Shown one piece after another: positions 34,631-45,733 of a DNA stretch of 64,000 bases. This stretch comes from Dugong dugon (Eukaryota > Chordata > Mammalia > Sirenia > Dugongidae). A model generated the notes under the pieces. That model searched no databases. It was given only the letters and a program-made list of their open reading frames with translations, and was not told the origin of the DNA. Each line of letters begins with the position of its first letter. Position 1 is the first letter of the stretch. Location of the stretch: positions 41,087,501-41,151,500 of the forward strand of contig CM057482.1 in the NCBI GenBank assembly GCA_030035585.1, in the 5' to 3' direction. The position numbers and the translations under genes are program-made.

Positions 34631-34832
34631 TGCCCTGATGCCACAATGGTTAAGCGCTCGATTGCTAACTGAAGGGTCTGCAGTTCAAACACACAGCTCT
34701 GCTGGAGAAAAGAGCTGATGATCTGCTCCCATAATGATTACAGCCTAGGAAACCCTCTGTGGCAGTTCTACTCTGGCTTATAGGGTCTCTGTGAGTTGGA
34801 GTCAACTTGACGGCACATAGCAACAACAACAG
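34631..34832 (+). repeat. AfroSINE abutting the L1 poly(A)
   Basis: It starts within one base of the L1 target duplication ('tgccctgatgccacaatgg'). It continues with 'gattgctaactgaagggtc', a middle block 'tgctcccataatgattacag' and 'gagttggagtcaacttgacg', then a CAACAACAAC tail. Confidence 0.93.
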
Positions 34833-35449
34833 TGGTTAGGAGTTACCTTTAGACACATATGAGACAGAGAATAGGGGCAGGGAGGGGGAGGGGAAGAGGC
34901 GTCCTCTTTACGAGCTCCGGGGCCTTGAGCAAGTCATTTAATATAATCTAAGAGAACACACCTGCCTTACTCTACTCAAAACAGCAGCTTTCAGGGTCAA
35001 GACATATATGGAAGTGTTTGGCCTACTGTCAATGCCAGACAAAATTAACCCTTCGAATGTCAGCAGCATGCTCCTGGATACTATGCTTTAATCCCTTCCA
35101 ATTTCCCTTCCCCACCCCAAATCTAACAATAACTCTACTCCCTCCCCCACCCCCCAAAAATACACACACCCTCACATGACTTTATTGAAAGAAAGTAAAA
35201 GGATTATGGCAGACAGATGGCATTTATTATTTTTGAGTAGGTTGATTTTTTTGGAACTTGCAGTGATATGCTATGGCCTTATATGCTTATAAGGCTTGAA
35301 GCCTTAGTTCAACTTGCCTGAAGGAACTCTCTTACATTCGAATTTGGGTAATACTGCTTATACATGTAAAACCTTTTTACTTAAATTTATTATAATTAAA
35401 CTGGCAACCTAAATACCTGATTAAATTAAATAAACATTTCTTGGCTGGT
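34833..35449. other. Non-coding DNA with a G-quadruplex motif
   Basis: G-tracts of 4, 3, 5 and 4 at 34874-34893 form a quadruplex motif on the plus strand. C/A-rich 35135-35175 follows. No exon seen. Confidence 0.55.
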
Positions 35450-35675
35450 TTAGAGGTTGTCTCAAATGGTTAAGGGCTTGGCTACTAACTGAAAGGTTGG
35501 CGGTTCAAATCCACCCAGAGGCTCTTTGGAAGAAAGGCTTGGTGATCTGTACTTCTGAAAAACCAGCCATGGGAAATCCTGCGGAGCACAGATCTACTCT
35601 GACACACACGGGTCTCCACGGGTGGGAACCAACTCCACAGCATCTGAGTTTTTTTGTTTGATTTTTGTTTGGATA
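35450..35675 (+). repeat. AfroSINE
   Basis: 'tggttaagggcttggctact', 'ggcggttcaaatccaccc' (B box), 'gcttggtgatctgtacttc' and 'aaatcctgcggagcacag' lead to a (TTTG)n-type tail. It is the GTTTG-tailed variant and is moderately diverged. Confidence 0.9.
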
Positions 35676-36079
35676 CAGGTACAGACTTAGACAAGCATTA
35701 CACTGATGTAGCTATCTTCAAATTATTTACATATAATTGATCTTATAATCTCAACTTATCTTGTGACTATCCTCACAGTACCTTAAGGAAAGTTTCCCCC
35801 ACAGCAGGTCTTGGGCTCCTCTCTCTTGTATTATCTGCATCATGAAACCCAAGACTTTAGTTCACTCAAGAGTATCTTATTTAACCTTTCTCTCCTCATT
35901 AATTATCCTGTCACTCCTGACACTTTCCATAAGTATGAATGAAAGAAACTGCTTGTACTGGCCCAAATGTGCATTAGCCTTACATATGTCCATACCCTTG
36001 TGTGCGCTGTTTGATCTTATGCCTAAAATATGCTCTCCTGTCCCCTAATAGACTTCTACTAGTCCCTGAACGTTTACTT
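35676..36079. other. Non-coding DNA, possible L2 remnant
   Basis: 35930-36070 ('cctaaaatatgctctcctgt', 'ctaatagacttctactag') is faintly L2-like. Nothing else stands out. Confidence 0.35.
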
Positions 36080-36749
36080 TTGGAAAATAATTGCAACGAA
36101 TGGAGGCAAAATACTAACATTGTAGTAGTAAAAAGTTCTTACAAATCAATAAGAAATCCAATAGAAGAATAGGCAAAGATATGAACTTAATTCACAGGAG
36201 AAAAAAAAGGAAATAAACTTATGAAACACTAGTTATCAGACAAAAGTAAATAGAAATACTGTTTCAATTTTTGCCCAACATATTGGCAACAATTACCAAA
36301 ATATTAATAAGCTAGTGCTGGCAAGGATGCACGCTCATATACGGTTGATCAGAGTTGGCAGGAAGTTTTGCACTATCAAATGTCAATTGGCCCAGCAATC
36401 CCATTTCTAGAAATTTAACCTAAAGAACTACCATTGGTGTAGAAAGATTTAAGTATGCGTATTTTCAGTGTAGACTTGTTTGTAACTAGAAACAACCGAA
36501 ACGTCTATCATGTGGGGAAGGCGGAAGTAATTATATAATCTTGATATGTCTGTGTCAGAGGATTCCAGGCAGCACTTAAAAATCCCTGGCATGGAAAGAG
36601 CCCCGAAATATGTCAAATGGAAGAAATACAAAGGTCAGCAAGCAATACATACATGTTTATATGTTAAAAAAAAAAGAAAGACCATATCTGTATAAACACA
36701 TAGGAAATTTTACCATATTGTACTAAGCTGACATTTCTGAATAGGGGAG
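36080..36749 (+). mobile_element. Old LINE-1 3' part
   Basis: 'aaatcaataagaaatccaat', 'gctagtgctggcaaggatgc', 'ggcccagcaatcccatttc' and 'gtttgtaactagaaacaacc' follow old L1 ORF2 order, then a 3' UTR with an A-run at 36665-36675. It is cut by the LTR that starts at 36750. Confidence 0.75.
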
Positions 36750-37217
36750 TAACTTAGTCACCTAACGCTGCTCTAACAGAAATACCACAAGTGGATGGCT
36801 TTAACAAAGAAAAATTTATTCTCTCAGAGTCCAGTAGGATACAAGTCCAAGTTAAGGGTGTCAGCTCCAGGGGAAGGCTTTCTCTTCTCTTTTGGATCTG
36901 GAGGAAGGTCCTTGTCGTCAGTCTTCCCTTGGTCTAGGAGCTTCTCTGCACAGGAAACTCAGGTCCAAAGGACAGGCTCTGCTCCTGCCACTGCTTTCTT
37001 GGTGATATGAGGTTCCCGTGTGGCTCTGCTTGCTTCTCTCTTTTATATCTCAAAAGAGATTGGCTTAAGACACCACCTGATCTTGTAGACCTCATCGGTA
37101 TAACTGCTGCTAATCCATCCTAGTGGTAGAGTTTACAACACATACAGAAATCATATCAGGTTACAAACTGGTACACAATCATACAATACTGGGAATCATG
37201 ACCCAGCCAAGCTGACA
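36750..37217 (-). mobile_element. Solo LTR, MaLR-like, afrotherian form
   Basis: The reverse copy starts near 'taacttagtcacctaacgc', carries 'aataccacaagtggatggc', 'gggtgtcagctccagggg' and 'tttatatctcaaaagagat', and ends at 'cagccaagctgacaatcc'. The last 35 bp seen in the other copies are missing. Confidence 0.78.
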
Positions 37218-38159
37218 ATCCCGGACAGGGAGAGAGAGAGACTGGGCATGGAGAAAAGGCAAAAGGAGGCTCTCACAGATGTGTTCTTCTGATTGTTTTA
37301 ATCTTTTACAAATAGAATATTTTCAGGCATAACATATGTAAAAGACAAAGAAAAGTACAGCCAATTATTTCAGTTACATGTAATGAATCCTATCAAAGAG
37401 TTATGTTATTTTCTTAATGATTTGTAGTAGTTCTTCATGTATTCTGGATAGCAATACTTGGTTAAATGTATTACATTCTTCCAAACGGGCATACATTCTT
37501 TGTTTATGATATATTTTCTTTACTTATCCAGAAATGTGTAATCTTTATGTCATCAGCAAGATAGTCTCTTATGGTTTCTGATCTTCTCCACTTCAAGACA
37601 AAAAATATTCTCCAAAATTTTATTCTAATATTTTTACAGTTTCAAATATCTGTAACCCTCTGGTAGATCTGAAATATGTTTCTGTGCTCTTAGGCAGAGA
37701 TTTACCTTGATGTTTTTTTTTCCTGAAGAGTCAATCATCCAATTCACAATTTGCTAAATATGTTTCACAATTTTTTAAATATGTTTCCTTTTGCCATTGA
37801 TTTGAAATGTAAATTTTTTCATAAATTAAAGCCCTTATATCCATATAGGTCTGTTACTGTATATTCTCTTCCATTGATATATTTTTCTGTTACTTCATCA
37901 ACACCATACAGTTTTGATTAGGATAAGTTTGCAGTAAGTTTTGTTATCTAATAGAATAAGGCCCCATTGTGTTCTTGTTTTTCTTAGTTTTGACTGTCTG
38001 TGTATTTTCTGCTGGAGTCATCTTGTCAAGTGACATTAAATGACCTATTACAATTTTTATATGAACTCTGTTTAATTTTTCGATACATTTAGAAGAAAAG
38101 TAATATCTCTATAACATTGAAATTTTCTATCTGATATACATGGCTCTCCATTTAATTAG

Positions 38160-38309
38160 GTATCCTTTGCATAGTGGTTAAGAGCTCAGCTGCTAACCAA
38201 AAGGTCAGCAGTTTGAATCTGCCAGCCGCTCCTTGGATACCCTATGGGCAGTTCTACCCTGTCCTTAGGGTCGCTATGGGTGGGAATCGACTCGAAGGCA
38301 GTGGGTTTG
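38160..38309 (+). repeat. AfroSINE, short subfamily
   Basis: 'catagtggttaagagctcag', 'aaaggtcagcagtttgaatc', 'ccagccgctccttggatacc' and 'gtgggaatcgactcgaagg' are followed by a GTGGGTTTG end. The body is well preserved. Confidence 0.93.
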
Positions 38310-38571
38310 TCTTATCTGGTAAAGTTTCATTTTATTATTTTGTTCTCATGTGTATTGCTTATTTCAAATTAATTTTATTCCTAGGTATATTATGGTTTGT
38401 ATTACTATTATAAGTAAAATTCCTTATTTTCATTATGTTACCTAATTGGTTATTCTCACCTTAAGAAAATATTTTGCTTCTACAATACTGATGTTTTACC
38501 TGATCATCTTATAAAATCTCATATTATGGCTTTTCCATTCTTTTTCTTATAATACCTAGGTAAGTAACTAT

Positions 38572-38771
38572 AAAAACTCCTGCCATGGAGTCAATTCTGA
38601 CTCATAGGGACCCTAAAGAACAGAGTAAAACTCCTCCATAGGGTTTCCAAGGCTGTAAACCTTTATGGAAGCAGACTGCTACATTTTTTTCCCCTGGAGC
38701 AGCTGGTGGGTTCAAATCACTGATCTTTTGGTTAGCAGCTGAGCTGTTAACCACTGAGCCACCAGAGCTGC
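38572..38771 (-). repeat. AfroSINE
   Basis: 'ggagtcaattctgactcata', 'actcctccatagggtttcc' and 'aaggctgtaaaccttta' lead to a head with 'tcttttggttagcagctgag' and 'aaccactgagccaccagag'. A T/C insertion lies near 38686-38695. Confidence 0.9.
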
Positions 38772-38788
38772 AATTAATCATCCATAAA

Positions 38789-39434
38789 GCAAACCAAACC
38801 CATTGCTGTTGAGTCGATTCCGACTCAGAGCTGCTCTTAGTCATCTAGTACTGCTCTAACAGAAATGCCACAAGTGGATGGCTTTAAGAAAGAGAAGTTT
38901 ATTTTCTCACAGTCCAGTAGGCTACAAGTCCAAATTGAGAGCATCGGCTACAGGGGAAGGCTTTCTTTCTCTGTCAGCTCTGGAGGAAGGTCCTTGTGAC
39001 ACATTAGTCTTCCCTTGGTCTGGGAGCATCTCAACACAGGAACCTCAGGTACAAGGGATGCACTCTGCTCCCGGCACTGCTTTCTTGGTGATGTGAGGTT
39101 CCCGTGTGTCTCGCTTCTCTCTTTTATATCGCAGAAGAGATTGGCTTAAGACACTGTCCAACCTTGTAGACCTCATCAGTATAACTTCGTCATAGTGATA
39201 GAGTTTACAACACATAAGGAAATCACATCAGATTACAAAATGGTACACAATCATACAATACTGGGAATCATAACCTACACATTTTTGGGAGGACGTAATT
39301 CAATCCGTGACAGCTACTCAATAGGACAGGGTAGAACCACCCCTAGAGTTTCCGAGGAGCTGCTGGTGGATTCGAACTGCTGACCTTTTAGTTAGCAGCT
39401 GAGCTCTTAACCACTGTACCACCAGGTTTCCCCA
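38789..39434 (-). repeat. AfroSINE split by an LTR
   Basis: The left piece (38789-38834) has 'aaaccaaacccattgctgtt' and 'gagtcgattccgactcag'. The right piece (39313-39434) continues 'caataggacagggtagaac' to 'aaccactgtaccaccagg'. The two join to one short-subfamily SINE once the LTR at 38835-39312 is removed. Confidence 0.93.
38835..39312 (-). mobile_element. Solo LTR inside an AfroSINE
   Basis: A 478-bp reverse copy runs from 'tcttagtcatctagtactgc' to GTAATTCAATCCGTGACA. The flanks GCTGC (38830-38834) and GCTAC (39313-39317) are a 5-bp duplication with one mismatch. That supports an LTR-retrotransposon integrase origin rather than a MITE or SINE. Confidence 0.85.
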
Positions 39435-39789
39435 ATTAACCATAGTGCCCCGAAATAGTGCCTCCAAACTGTGGCTCTTCTGTTTTTCCCATTTTATTAC
39501 TTATTCTGTTTATATCTTTCTCATCTCATGATATTAACTAGAATATCTAATACAGTGTTAAAAAGCAGCGATGAGAGAAGGCATTTCTGTGTTTTTGCAT
39601 GCTTTTTTTAAAGGTTTGGTGGGAATGATTCTAATATTTCAGCATTAAATATGATATAGACTATAGATTTTTGTTAGATTTCATTTTTCAGTTTAAGGCA
39701 TTCTTCCCCCTATCTTAGGTTATGGAGGTTTGCTGTTGCTGTTGTTGTTTGTTTTCTATTTAAATCAAGAAACAGTGTCATGTATACAG

Positions 39790-40045
39790 AGACATCATAA
39801 TGTATTGCTTCAGAGACCAAGCTCTAGTGTAAGAACTATGCATATTCTGCATGGCTCCACTGCTTAACTTTCCCGTGTCTCAGTTTTTGCATCTATAAAA
39901 TGGGGACAATAAGGGGGACAATAACCCTCTTCTATTGGGTTATTGTGAAGATTAAGTGAGCCTACAAACTTTAAAGAGCTTACAATCATGCCTGGTATAT
40001 AGCCCCGAATAAGACTTAGCTATTATTAATGGTATTCTTATTATT
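39790..40045 (+). repeat. MIR inside old L1
   Basis: 'atggctccactgcttaactt', 'gtctcagtttttgcatctat', 'aaaatggggacaataagg' and 'gaagattaagtgagcc' lead to a 3' 'agctattattaatgg'. Confidence 0.88.
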
Positions 40046-40446
40046 AGTTTTAGACAAATGTCTCTTTGATTTTCACTTTGGATTTCTATTAATGAATGTC
40101 TTGATACTGCAATTGCTGGACTTCCTTAGCTAATATTTGCATCTTTATTTAAAAATGATGTTGTGGTCTACATTTTTTCTTTCTCTGTGACTGAGTGAGG
40201 GAGTGCGTGTGTGTGTTTTATGCAATTTTGGTGCTGAGATTATATTAGCATCATAGAATGAGTCAACAAGATACCCGTCTCATTTTGTGACTTGAAACTC
40301 TTTTTATAACATAGATTCTTCCTTAATGGTTCCACAGAGCTCACCCTTAGGGCCTGGTCATTTTTAGGTACATATCTCTTACAAGTTGTTCAGTGTCTTC
40401 AATGAATATTGGCGAGTTCAAATTTTCTTTTTATTGACAGTATCTT

Positions 40447-40640
40447 AATAAGGTGCAGTGCTCCACAGCTAACTGGAAGGTTAGCGGTTCAAACCCACCA
40501 GCCACTCTGGGGGAGATGTGGCAGTTTGTGTGGGAGCTTCAGTAAAGATTTACAGCATGGGGAGCCTTATGGGGCAGTTCTGCTCTGTCCTATTGGGTCT
40601 CTATCTGTCAAAATCAACTTGAGAGCAGCAGGTTTTTTTT
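40447..40640 (+). repeat. AfroSINE
   Basis: 'ggttagcggttcaaaccca' (B box), 'aagatttacagcatggggag', 'ggcagttctgctctgtcc' and 'tcaaaatcaacttgagagc' lead to a T-rich end. The A-box side is decayed. Confidence 0.9.
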
Positions 40641-40760
40641 AGTGTTTGGATAGATTGTCTATTTTATTTTTTAATTCAATCTAATTTATGATTTTATCAT
40701 TATTGATTAATTCTTTCTACTTTCTTTGGCTTTAGATTCGGGTTGTTTGTAGTTATTGCA

Positions 40761-41401
40761 TAGTACGCTTAGGTCATATACATTTAAACATTCTTGTTGG
40801 CTCATGTTTCATTATTTCTCCAATTCACTCACGAGGGATTGCTGAATATTTATGTAATGAGCATGAATCATGTGCCCACTGAAGATGTATTAAAATTATT
40901 TCCACACTTACCTGGGACTACACAGGGAAGGGAAAATGTCTGTTGATTTTGACAGGAGCACATGATTAACCCGTATGAACAACGTCATACAACGTCATAC
41001 AGAGACAATTAGTGATGTTGATGCACTTTAATGTTATATTCATTTGAAATCCCTTTGCCTTGTTCACGTAAACTGTTTTAAACCCATACCTCCAATCTTA
41101 TTGGTTTTTTTTATGTGATTTAAATTTTATCTAAATTATGTATACTGTCTTATTATTAAACATATTAAGATATGATTTGATATTTGATATTTGGACACAG
41201 TTGTAAAGAGGTAGTATAGACTTTAGAAAAATTATTCAGGGAACCTACAAATGGAGATCCTCAGGTGTTAAAGCAAATTCTTCTTTTGACCTGCGATCTT
41301 ATTTCCTGTGATCTTGTGAGAATATTCGGTTCCTTTGAATTCCTTCTTTTTATGGAGACATTAGTTCCTCCATGTGGTCTGTAATTGTATTAAGGCTGAA
41401 A
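40761..41401. other. AT-rich non-coding DNA
   Basis: No repeat is named with confidence. 'aacgtcatac' is duplicated in tandem at about 40981-41000. Confidence 0.4.
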
Positions 41402-41414
41402 TATCAGGAAATAT

Positions 41415-41711
41415 GTTGTTAGATCCTGTCAAGTGGACCCCCAACTCTTGGCTTCCCTATGCACAAAAGGATCAGACTATTGTGATCCATCGAGTTTTCA
41501 TTGGCTAATTTTTGGAAGTAGATTTCCAGGCCTTTCTTCTTAGTCCATCTTAGTCTGGAAGCTCCACTGAAATCTGTCCAGCATCAGAGCAACACATAAG
41601 CCTCTAGTGACAGACCAGTGGTGGCTGCCCATGAGGTTCATTGGCTGGAAATCAACCCTGAGTTGCCTGCATAGAGGGTGATAATTCTACCACTGAATCA
41701 CCAGTGCCCCT
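41415..41711 (-). repeat. tRNA-Gly-headed composite SINE, full length
   Basis: The reverse copy carries the RTE-type 3' end (GTTGTTAGATCCTGTCAAG), the RTE-like body ('cttagtccatcttagtctgg', 'cagcatcagagcaacacata') and the tRNA-Gly-like head at the right ('ataattctaccactgaatc', ACCAGTGCC). It is flanked by the perfect 13-mer TATCAGGAAATAT at 41402-41414 and 41712-41724, which defines both ends. Confidence 0.93.
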
Positions 41712-41950
41712 TATCAGGAAATATAGGACAGGTATTTTTGTCTAGAAACAAAGCTTCCATGACCCTTTCTTTAAAAGAACAACTTTCTTCTTTGTAGAAA
41801 CAGATGTTCCCCTGTCCCAATCTCCTGATTCCAGTAGGTGCTTCTAATCAGATAAATTGTTCCCTTGACTATTGAGGTAAATAGTCCAATCAAAGATAAG
41901 CAGATCAGAGAACCCTACTTCTCTTGCCAAGGTGATTGGTTCAAGCAGGT

Positions 41951-42418
41951 TGTGGCAGGCTGCATAATGAGCCCCCAAATGTGCCCACATCCTAATCCCT
42001 GGAACCTGTGAGTATGTTACCTTACAGGGTAAAAGGGATTAAGTTGCAGGTGGAATTAAGGCTGCAACTCAGTTGACCTTAAAATAGAGAGATTATCCTA
42101 GATTATCTGGGTAAACACAGTGGAATCTCTTATAAGTGGAAGACAGAGGCAGACTAGGAGGTTGCAGTGATGCAGTGTGAGGAGAATTCATCAAGCTATT
42201 GCTGGCTTTGAAGATGGAGGAAGGGAGCTACAGGCAAAGGAATATGGGGGCCTCTAGAAGCTAGAAAAGGAAACAGATTCTCTATTCACATGTTGGTTTT
42301 AGCTCAGTGAGACCTCTTTCAGATTTCTGACCCTCAGAACTGTAAGATGACAAATTTGTATTGTTTAAGCCACTAAATTTGTGGTAAGCTGTTACAGCAG
42401 CAATCAGAAACTAATACA
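41951..42418 (+). mobile_element. MLT1-like solo LTR
   Basis: It reads from 'tgtggcaggctgcataatg' and 'cctaatccctggaacctgtg' through 'ggtggaattaaggctgc' to 'cctcagaactgtaagatgac' and 'gtttaagccactaaatttg', ending CTAATACA. This is the pan-mammalian ERVL-MaLR form. Confidence 0.9.
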
Positions 42419-43689
42419 AAGATGTTCATGTAAACCAATCTTAGCCAAAAAGATATTTTTTCCTAGGAATTTTCAAGGTACAGCTGGTGTGTGAGGTGAA
42501 AAGCCAGGAAGATGTGAGCCTGGAACTTCCAGGGAATACTTTGAGAAAGCTGGTTTGCAAGAATGAACTGAGAAGAGCAGAGATGAGGGATAAGACAATC
42601 TTCCTTTCCACCCTCCTCCTCTTCCTGTAGACAGGTTATACAGGACTATTCCCTAGCTTGAGCTGGGAAATTCTGCCACTTGCACTGAAAGGCCCAGAGG
42701 GACACAGGGATAACCCATGAGGGCATGGGAGATGACACAGCTCAGAGCACTTTCAAGTCAAACATTTCCTACCCTTGATCACAACATTTTTTTAAAAGAC
42801 AAAAGCATGTATAACATCCCTGATCTCCCCAAAGTCCACTCCTCTCTACTGTTCCTTGAGTAGGCCAACCCAACACTGACCTACGAAGAATTCAGCATCT
42901 TTGAAACTCACAACTACATATTACATAAACGTATGTAGGGGGATCACATAGTTACTCACAAAACATCATCCTGTGCAACGTTGATATACTTTGTTTATTC
43001 ATTGATTTTTTATTCAATTTATTCATTATCATTTTATTAGTTTTATTATTTATTTTGTTTTCATTTATTTGATTTTTCTCCTGGGACCCTCATCGTCCTT
43101 ACTTCGTGGTGGAGAAAGGAATACAAAACTGAAGACGATCTGATAATCTCAGGTTAACAGCATCACTTGAACAGCTTCCTTAGACAACATGATCTCTTTG
43201 GATAAAGTGTCCAGTCGTTCAGGGATACCACCCCACTTCTCTTCACCACATGGGCATCTGCCAGTATGAGGAGCCCTTATTATGTCCTCAAGGCTGGGGA
43301 AGAGATGAGGTCCTGAATTTTCATTGTCTCCCCAGCCTTTCCCACCTGCTCTGGGCCATTTCCTGGCAAGGTGATGCTCAGGGGTAAAGGCCTCATCCCC
43401 TGGCTGAAGCCTGAGTCCGGTCTAAGACGTGGTTGGCCTCACTTGGCCTCCTCAGGTCCTAGCGGTGCTCCCTGGTGCATTTGTCTTCATGCCGACTCTC
43501 ACAGTGTGGCAGGCGACTCTGAGTCCTTGTCACCATGTTCATCTGGTCCCCAGGCCTGGGCTGTCCACTTGGTAGCTTCTAATTTACAGTCACATTGCCT
43601 CTGGTCCTAGGGGCCCCATGGCAGTCTTGGTGGCCCTACTCAGTTACCTTTTGTGCTCCCCCACTGCTGGGGGCACATGGGCATTTCTA
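42419..43689. other. Non-coding DNA
   Basis: A TTTAT-rich low-complexity run lies at about 42990-43080. The 43240-43680 part is GC-richer, with a 79-codon plus frame (43371-43610) lacking any domain. I cannot assign that GC-rich part; it might be an old repeat or a decayed exon. Confidence 0.4.
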
Positions 43690-43842
43690 AATTCGGTTTG
43701 CTCCACGTGTAAAACTTTGGAAATGGGTAATGGTGATGGTTGTACAAAATGATGAGCACCATTAATGCCCCTGAATTACACGTGGAGAATGTTGAAATGA
43801 TAAATGTTTTGCTACCTATGTATTTACCACAATGAAAAAGAA
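43690..43842 (+). mobile_element. Old LINE-1 3' terminus
   Basis: 'gaaatgggtaatggtgatgg', 'ttgtacaaaatgatgagcac', 'taatgcccctgaattacacg' and 'tttaccacaatgaaaaag' are the typical old L1 3' end. Confidence 0.85.
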
Positions 43843-45244
43843 GGCAACCTGGGAAAAGTCAATGCATGCCCTCGTTCTCTCTAATTCTGTGACCACCCAA
43901 AGTTCACTGCAATGTGGCGGTCCCCACGGTGGTCTGTGTGCAGCCTCTGAGGTGCCCCATTCCACGTCCCAAACATTAAGTTGGACACAAGGGCCTCTGT
44001 CTTGGCTATTCCCTTCAGTTATCAAATAAATTCCTCTCTTCTGGTCAACATTTGGAGGAAGAAAGGTTGGGATACTAGGGTCTAATCTTCCCTTCAACCT
44101 TACTCCCACCTTTTCTCCCTTGCCTTGAATGTCAGACTTTTCTTTAACTTCCCTCCTGACATTTCCTTCTGTATCCCAAGCCTATCCTCGGGGCTAAATT
44201 GTAGCCTTGGGAGGGGCAGGGGTAGAAAAAGAGTGACATTGGCTTATGGAGAAGGAAATCTGAATTGGGTGGAATTAAAAAAAAAGTGTTTTACAAGTTA
44301 TACATATTGGCAGTAGGTTTTTATTTTAAATTCACAGAGGAAACTGCATTCAGTTATATTATGCCCAAGACTGGGAGAAGATAGGGATCCTTCTTCATGT
44401 AAACAGCTATGAAACATACCACTTAGCATTATTGTTGATGTTCTCTCACTTTGTTAATGCATGATGGTAGTGCTAGTCATGTGATTACAAGGTAGTCACA
44501 GCAGGGTAATTAAAACATCTTACAGTTTACCAGCTTGGAGATTCTGAGGGGTATGCTAATTTCCATCTTGACTTATAGTTCCATGGAGTGGTCAGGAATA
44601 TGGGAAGTTGGTTCCCCGGGGAGACTTGTTTTCCAAATGTCATCCGAACATGAAGGGGAACAGAACATTAATCAAGATAGTGACATTTTTAATAGGAGGC
44701 TACATAGGACGTAGAGAAAGAAAATGCATTGATGGTTTAATAAGTGTGTTAGGAAGTATGCTAGAGAAACTGATGCATTAAACAATGACATATTGATGGG
44801 TAAATAAACAACAGGATAGCTAAGTAACAGTATGATTCATGTGTCTATATTTTCTGGGTATTTCAAGATCCTATATATGTATTATTGGCAATTTACAGGG
44901 AACAAGATCTACAGCTTAGAATGAAAAAAAAAAAAAAAGCTCTCAGGTCCACCTTTGAGTGCAGATGTTGAACAGATGTAAAAATAGCAACACGTTTTCT
45001 TTCTTCTGAAGTTCTTTTTCCTTCTCACCTTTTTCTCCATTTCTGGGATAATATAGATAATAGCAGTTTGATTTCTGACACAATAACTATGGCTATGGTT
45101 TTCGTTTTGCTCAGTATTTTCTTTTTTTTTTTTAACATCTGAAAAAGTTTTTCCAAGGACCTTTTTGGTTTCTACAACCCTGCTGTGAAGTAGGCCTGCT
45201 GCCACAGCTCTTTCTCCCATGTAGTCTCCTCGGGAGTCTGAACT
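43843..45244. other. Non-coding DNA
   Basis: Unique sequence. An A15 run lies at 44924-44938. The 145-codon minus frame at 44909-45346 is low-complexity, Lys/Phe-rich and runs into a SINE, so it is not a gene. Confidence 0.5.
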
Positions 45245-45254
45245 AACTGCATAA

Positions 45255-45421
45255 ACCAAAAGCAAATCAAACCCATTGTCATCAAGTCTATTCCAACTCA
45301 CAGCAACCCTGTAGGACAGAGCAGAACTTCCCCATAGCGTTTTCAAGGAGCGGCTGGTGGATTCAAACTGCAGACCCTTTGGTTATCAGCCAAGTTCTTA
45401 ACCTCTGCACTACTGGGGGCT
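45255..45421 (-). repeat. AfroSINE, short subfamily
   Basis: 'caaatcaaacccattgtcat', 'ctcacagcaaccctgtagg' and 'gagcggctggtggattcaaa' lead to the head 'cttaacctctgcactactgg'. AACTGCATAA occurs just before it (45245-45254) and again after the next SINE (45724-45733). Confidence 0.93.
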
Positions 45422-45435
45422 AGCAACATACTTTA

Positions 45436-45723
45436 TCCAAAAAACCAGTTGCCTCTGAGTTGACTCCAACTCACGGCAACTCCATGCATGTCAGAATAGA
45501 ACTGTGCTCCGTAGGATTTTCAATCGCTGATTTTTTTTTAATGTAGATCACCAGGCCTTTCTTCTGAGGTGCCTCTGGGTGGACTAGAACTTCAACCTTT
45601 CAATTAGCAGCTTATTGTTGCTGTTAAGTGCTGTCGAGTAGATTCCAACTCATAGAGACCCTATAGGACAGGGTAGAACTGTCCCAGCAGAGCATGTTAA
45701 CTATTTACACCACCATGGACTCC
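45436..45723 (-). repeat. AfroSINE, long subfamily, interrupted
   Basis: The left part (45436-45610) runs from 'aaaccagttgcctctgagtt' to 'ctttcaattagcag'. The right part (45686-45723) is 'agcatgttaactatttacac' to GGACTCC. Another SINE fragment lies between them. Confidence 0.92.
45611..45685 (-). repeat. Truncated AfroSINE nested in another
   Basis: 'gttgctgttaagtgctgtcg', 'gattccaactcatagagacc' and 'aggacagggtagaactgtcc' form the 3' half of a short-subfamily SINE. It is flanked by AGCAG at 45606-45610 and 45686-45690. Confidence 0.88.
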
Positions 45724-45733
45724 AACTGCATAA

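Larger units (their letters stand above)
37218..40760 (-). mobile_element. Old LINE-1 in minus orientation, broken into pieces
   Basis: Recognisable reverse-strand ORF2 blocks include 'cttccattgatatatttttc', 'caacaccatacagttttgat', 'cagcgatgagagaaggcatt', 'tattagcatcatagaatgag' and 'ccttagggcctggtcatttt'. Pieces lie between insertions at about 37218-38159, 38310-38571, 39435-39789, 40046-40446 and 40641-40760. Strong divergence leaves no frame. The first 80 bp could instead belong to the plus-strand L1 that precedes the LTR. Confidence 0.6.

Noticed and set aside
43371..43610. 79-codon frame in a GC-richer patch, considered as a decayed exon or processed pseudogene
   Set aside because: No protein family recognised, no poly(A) and no splice sites. 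The evidence is insufficient.
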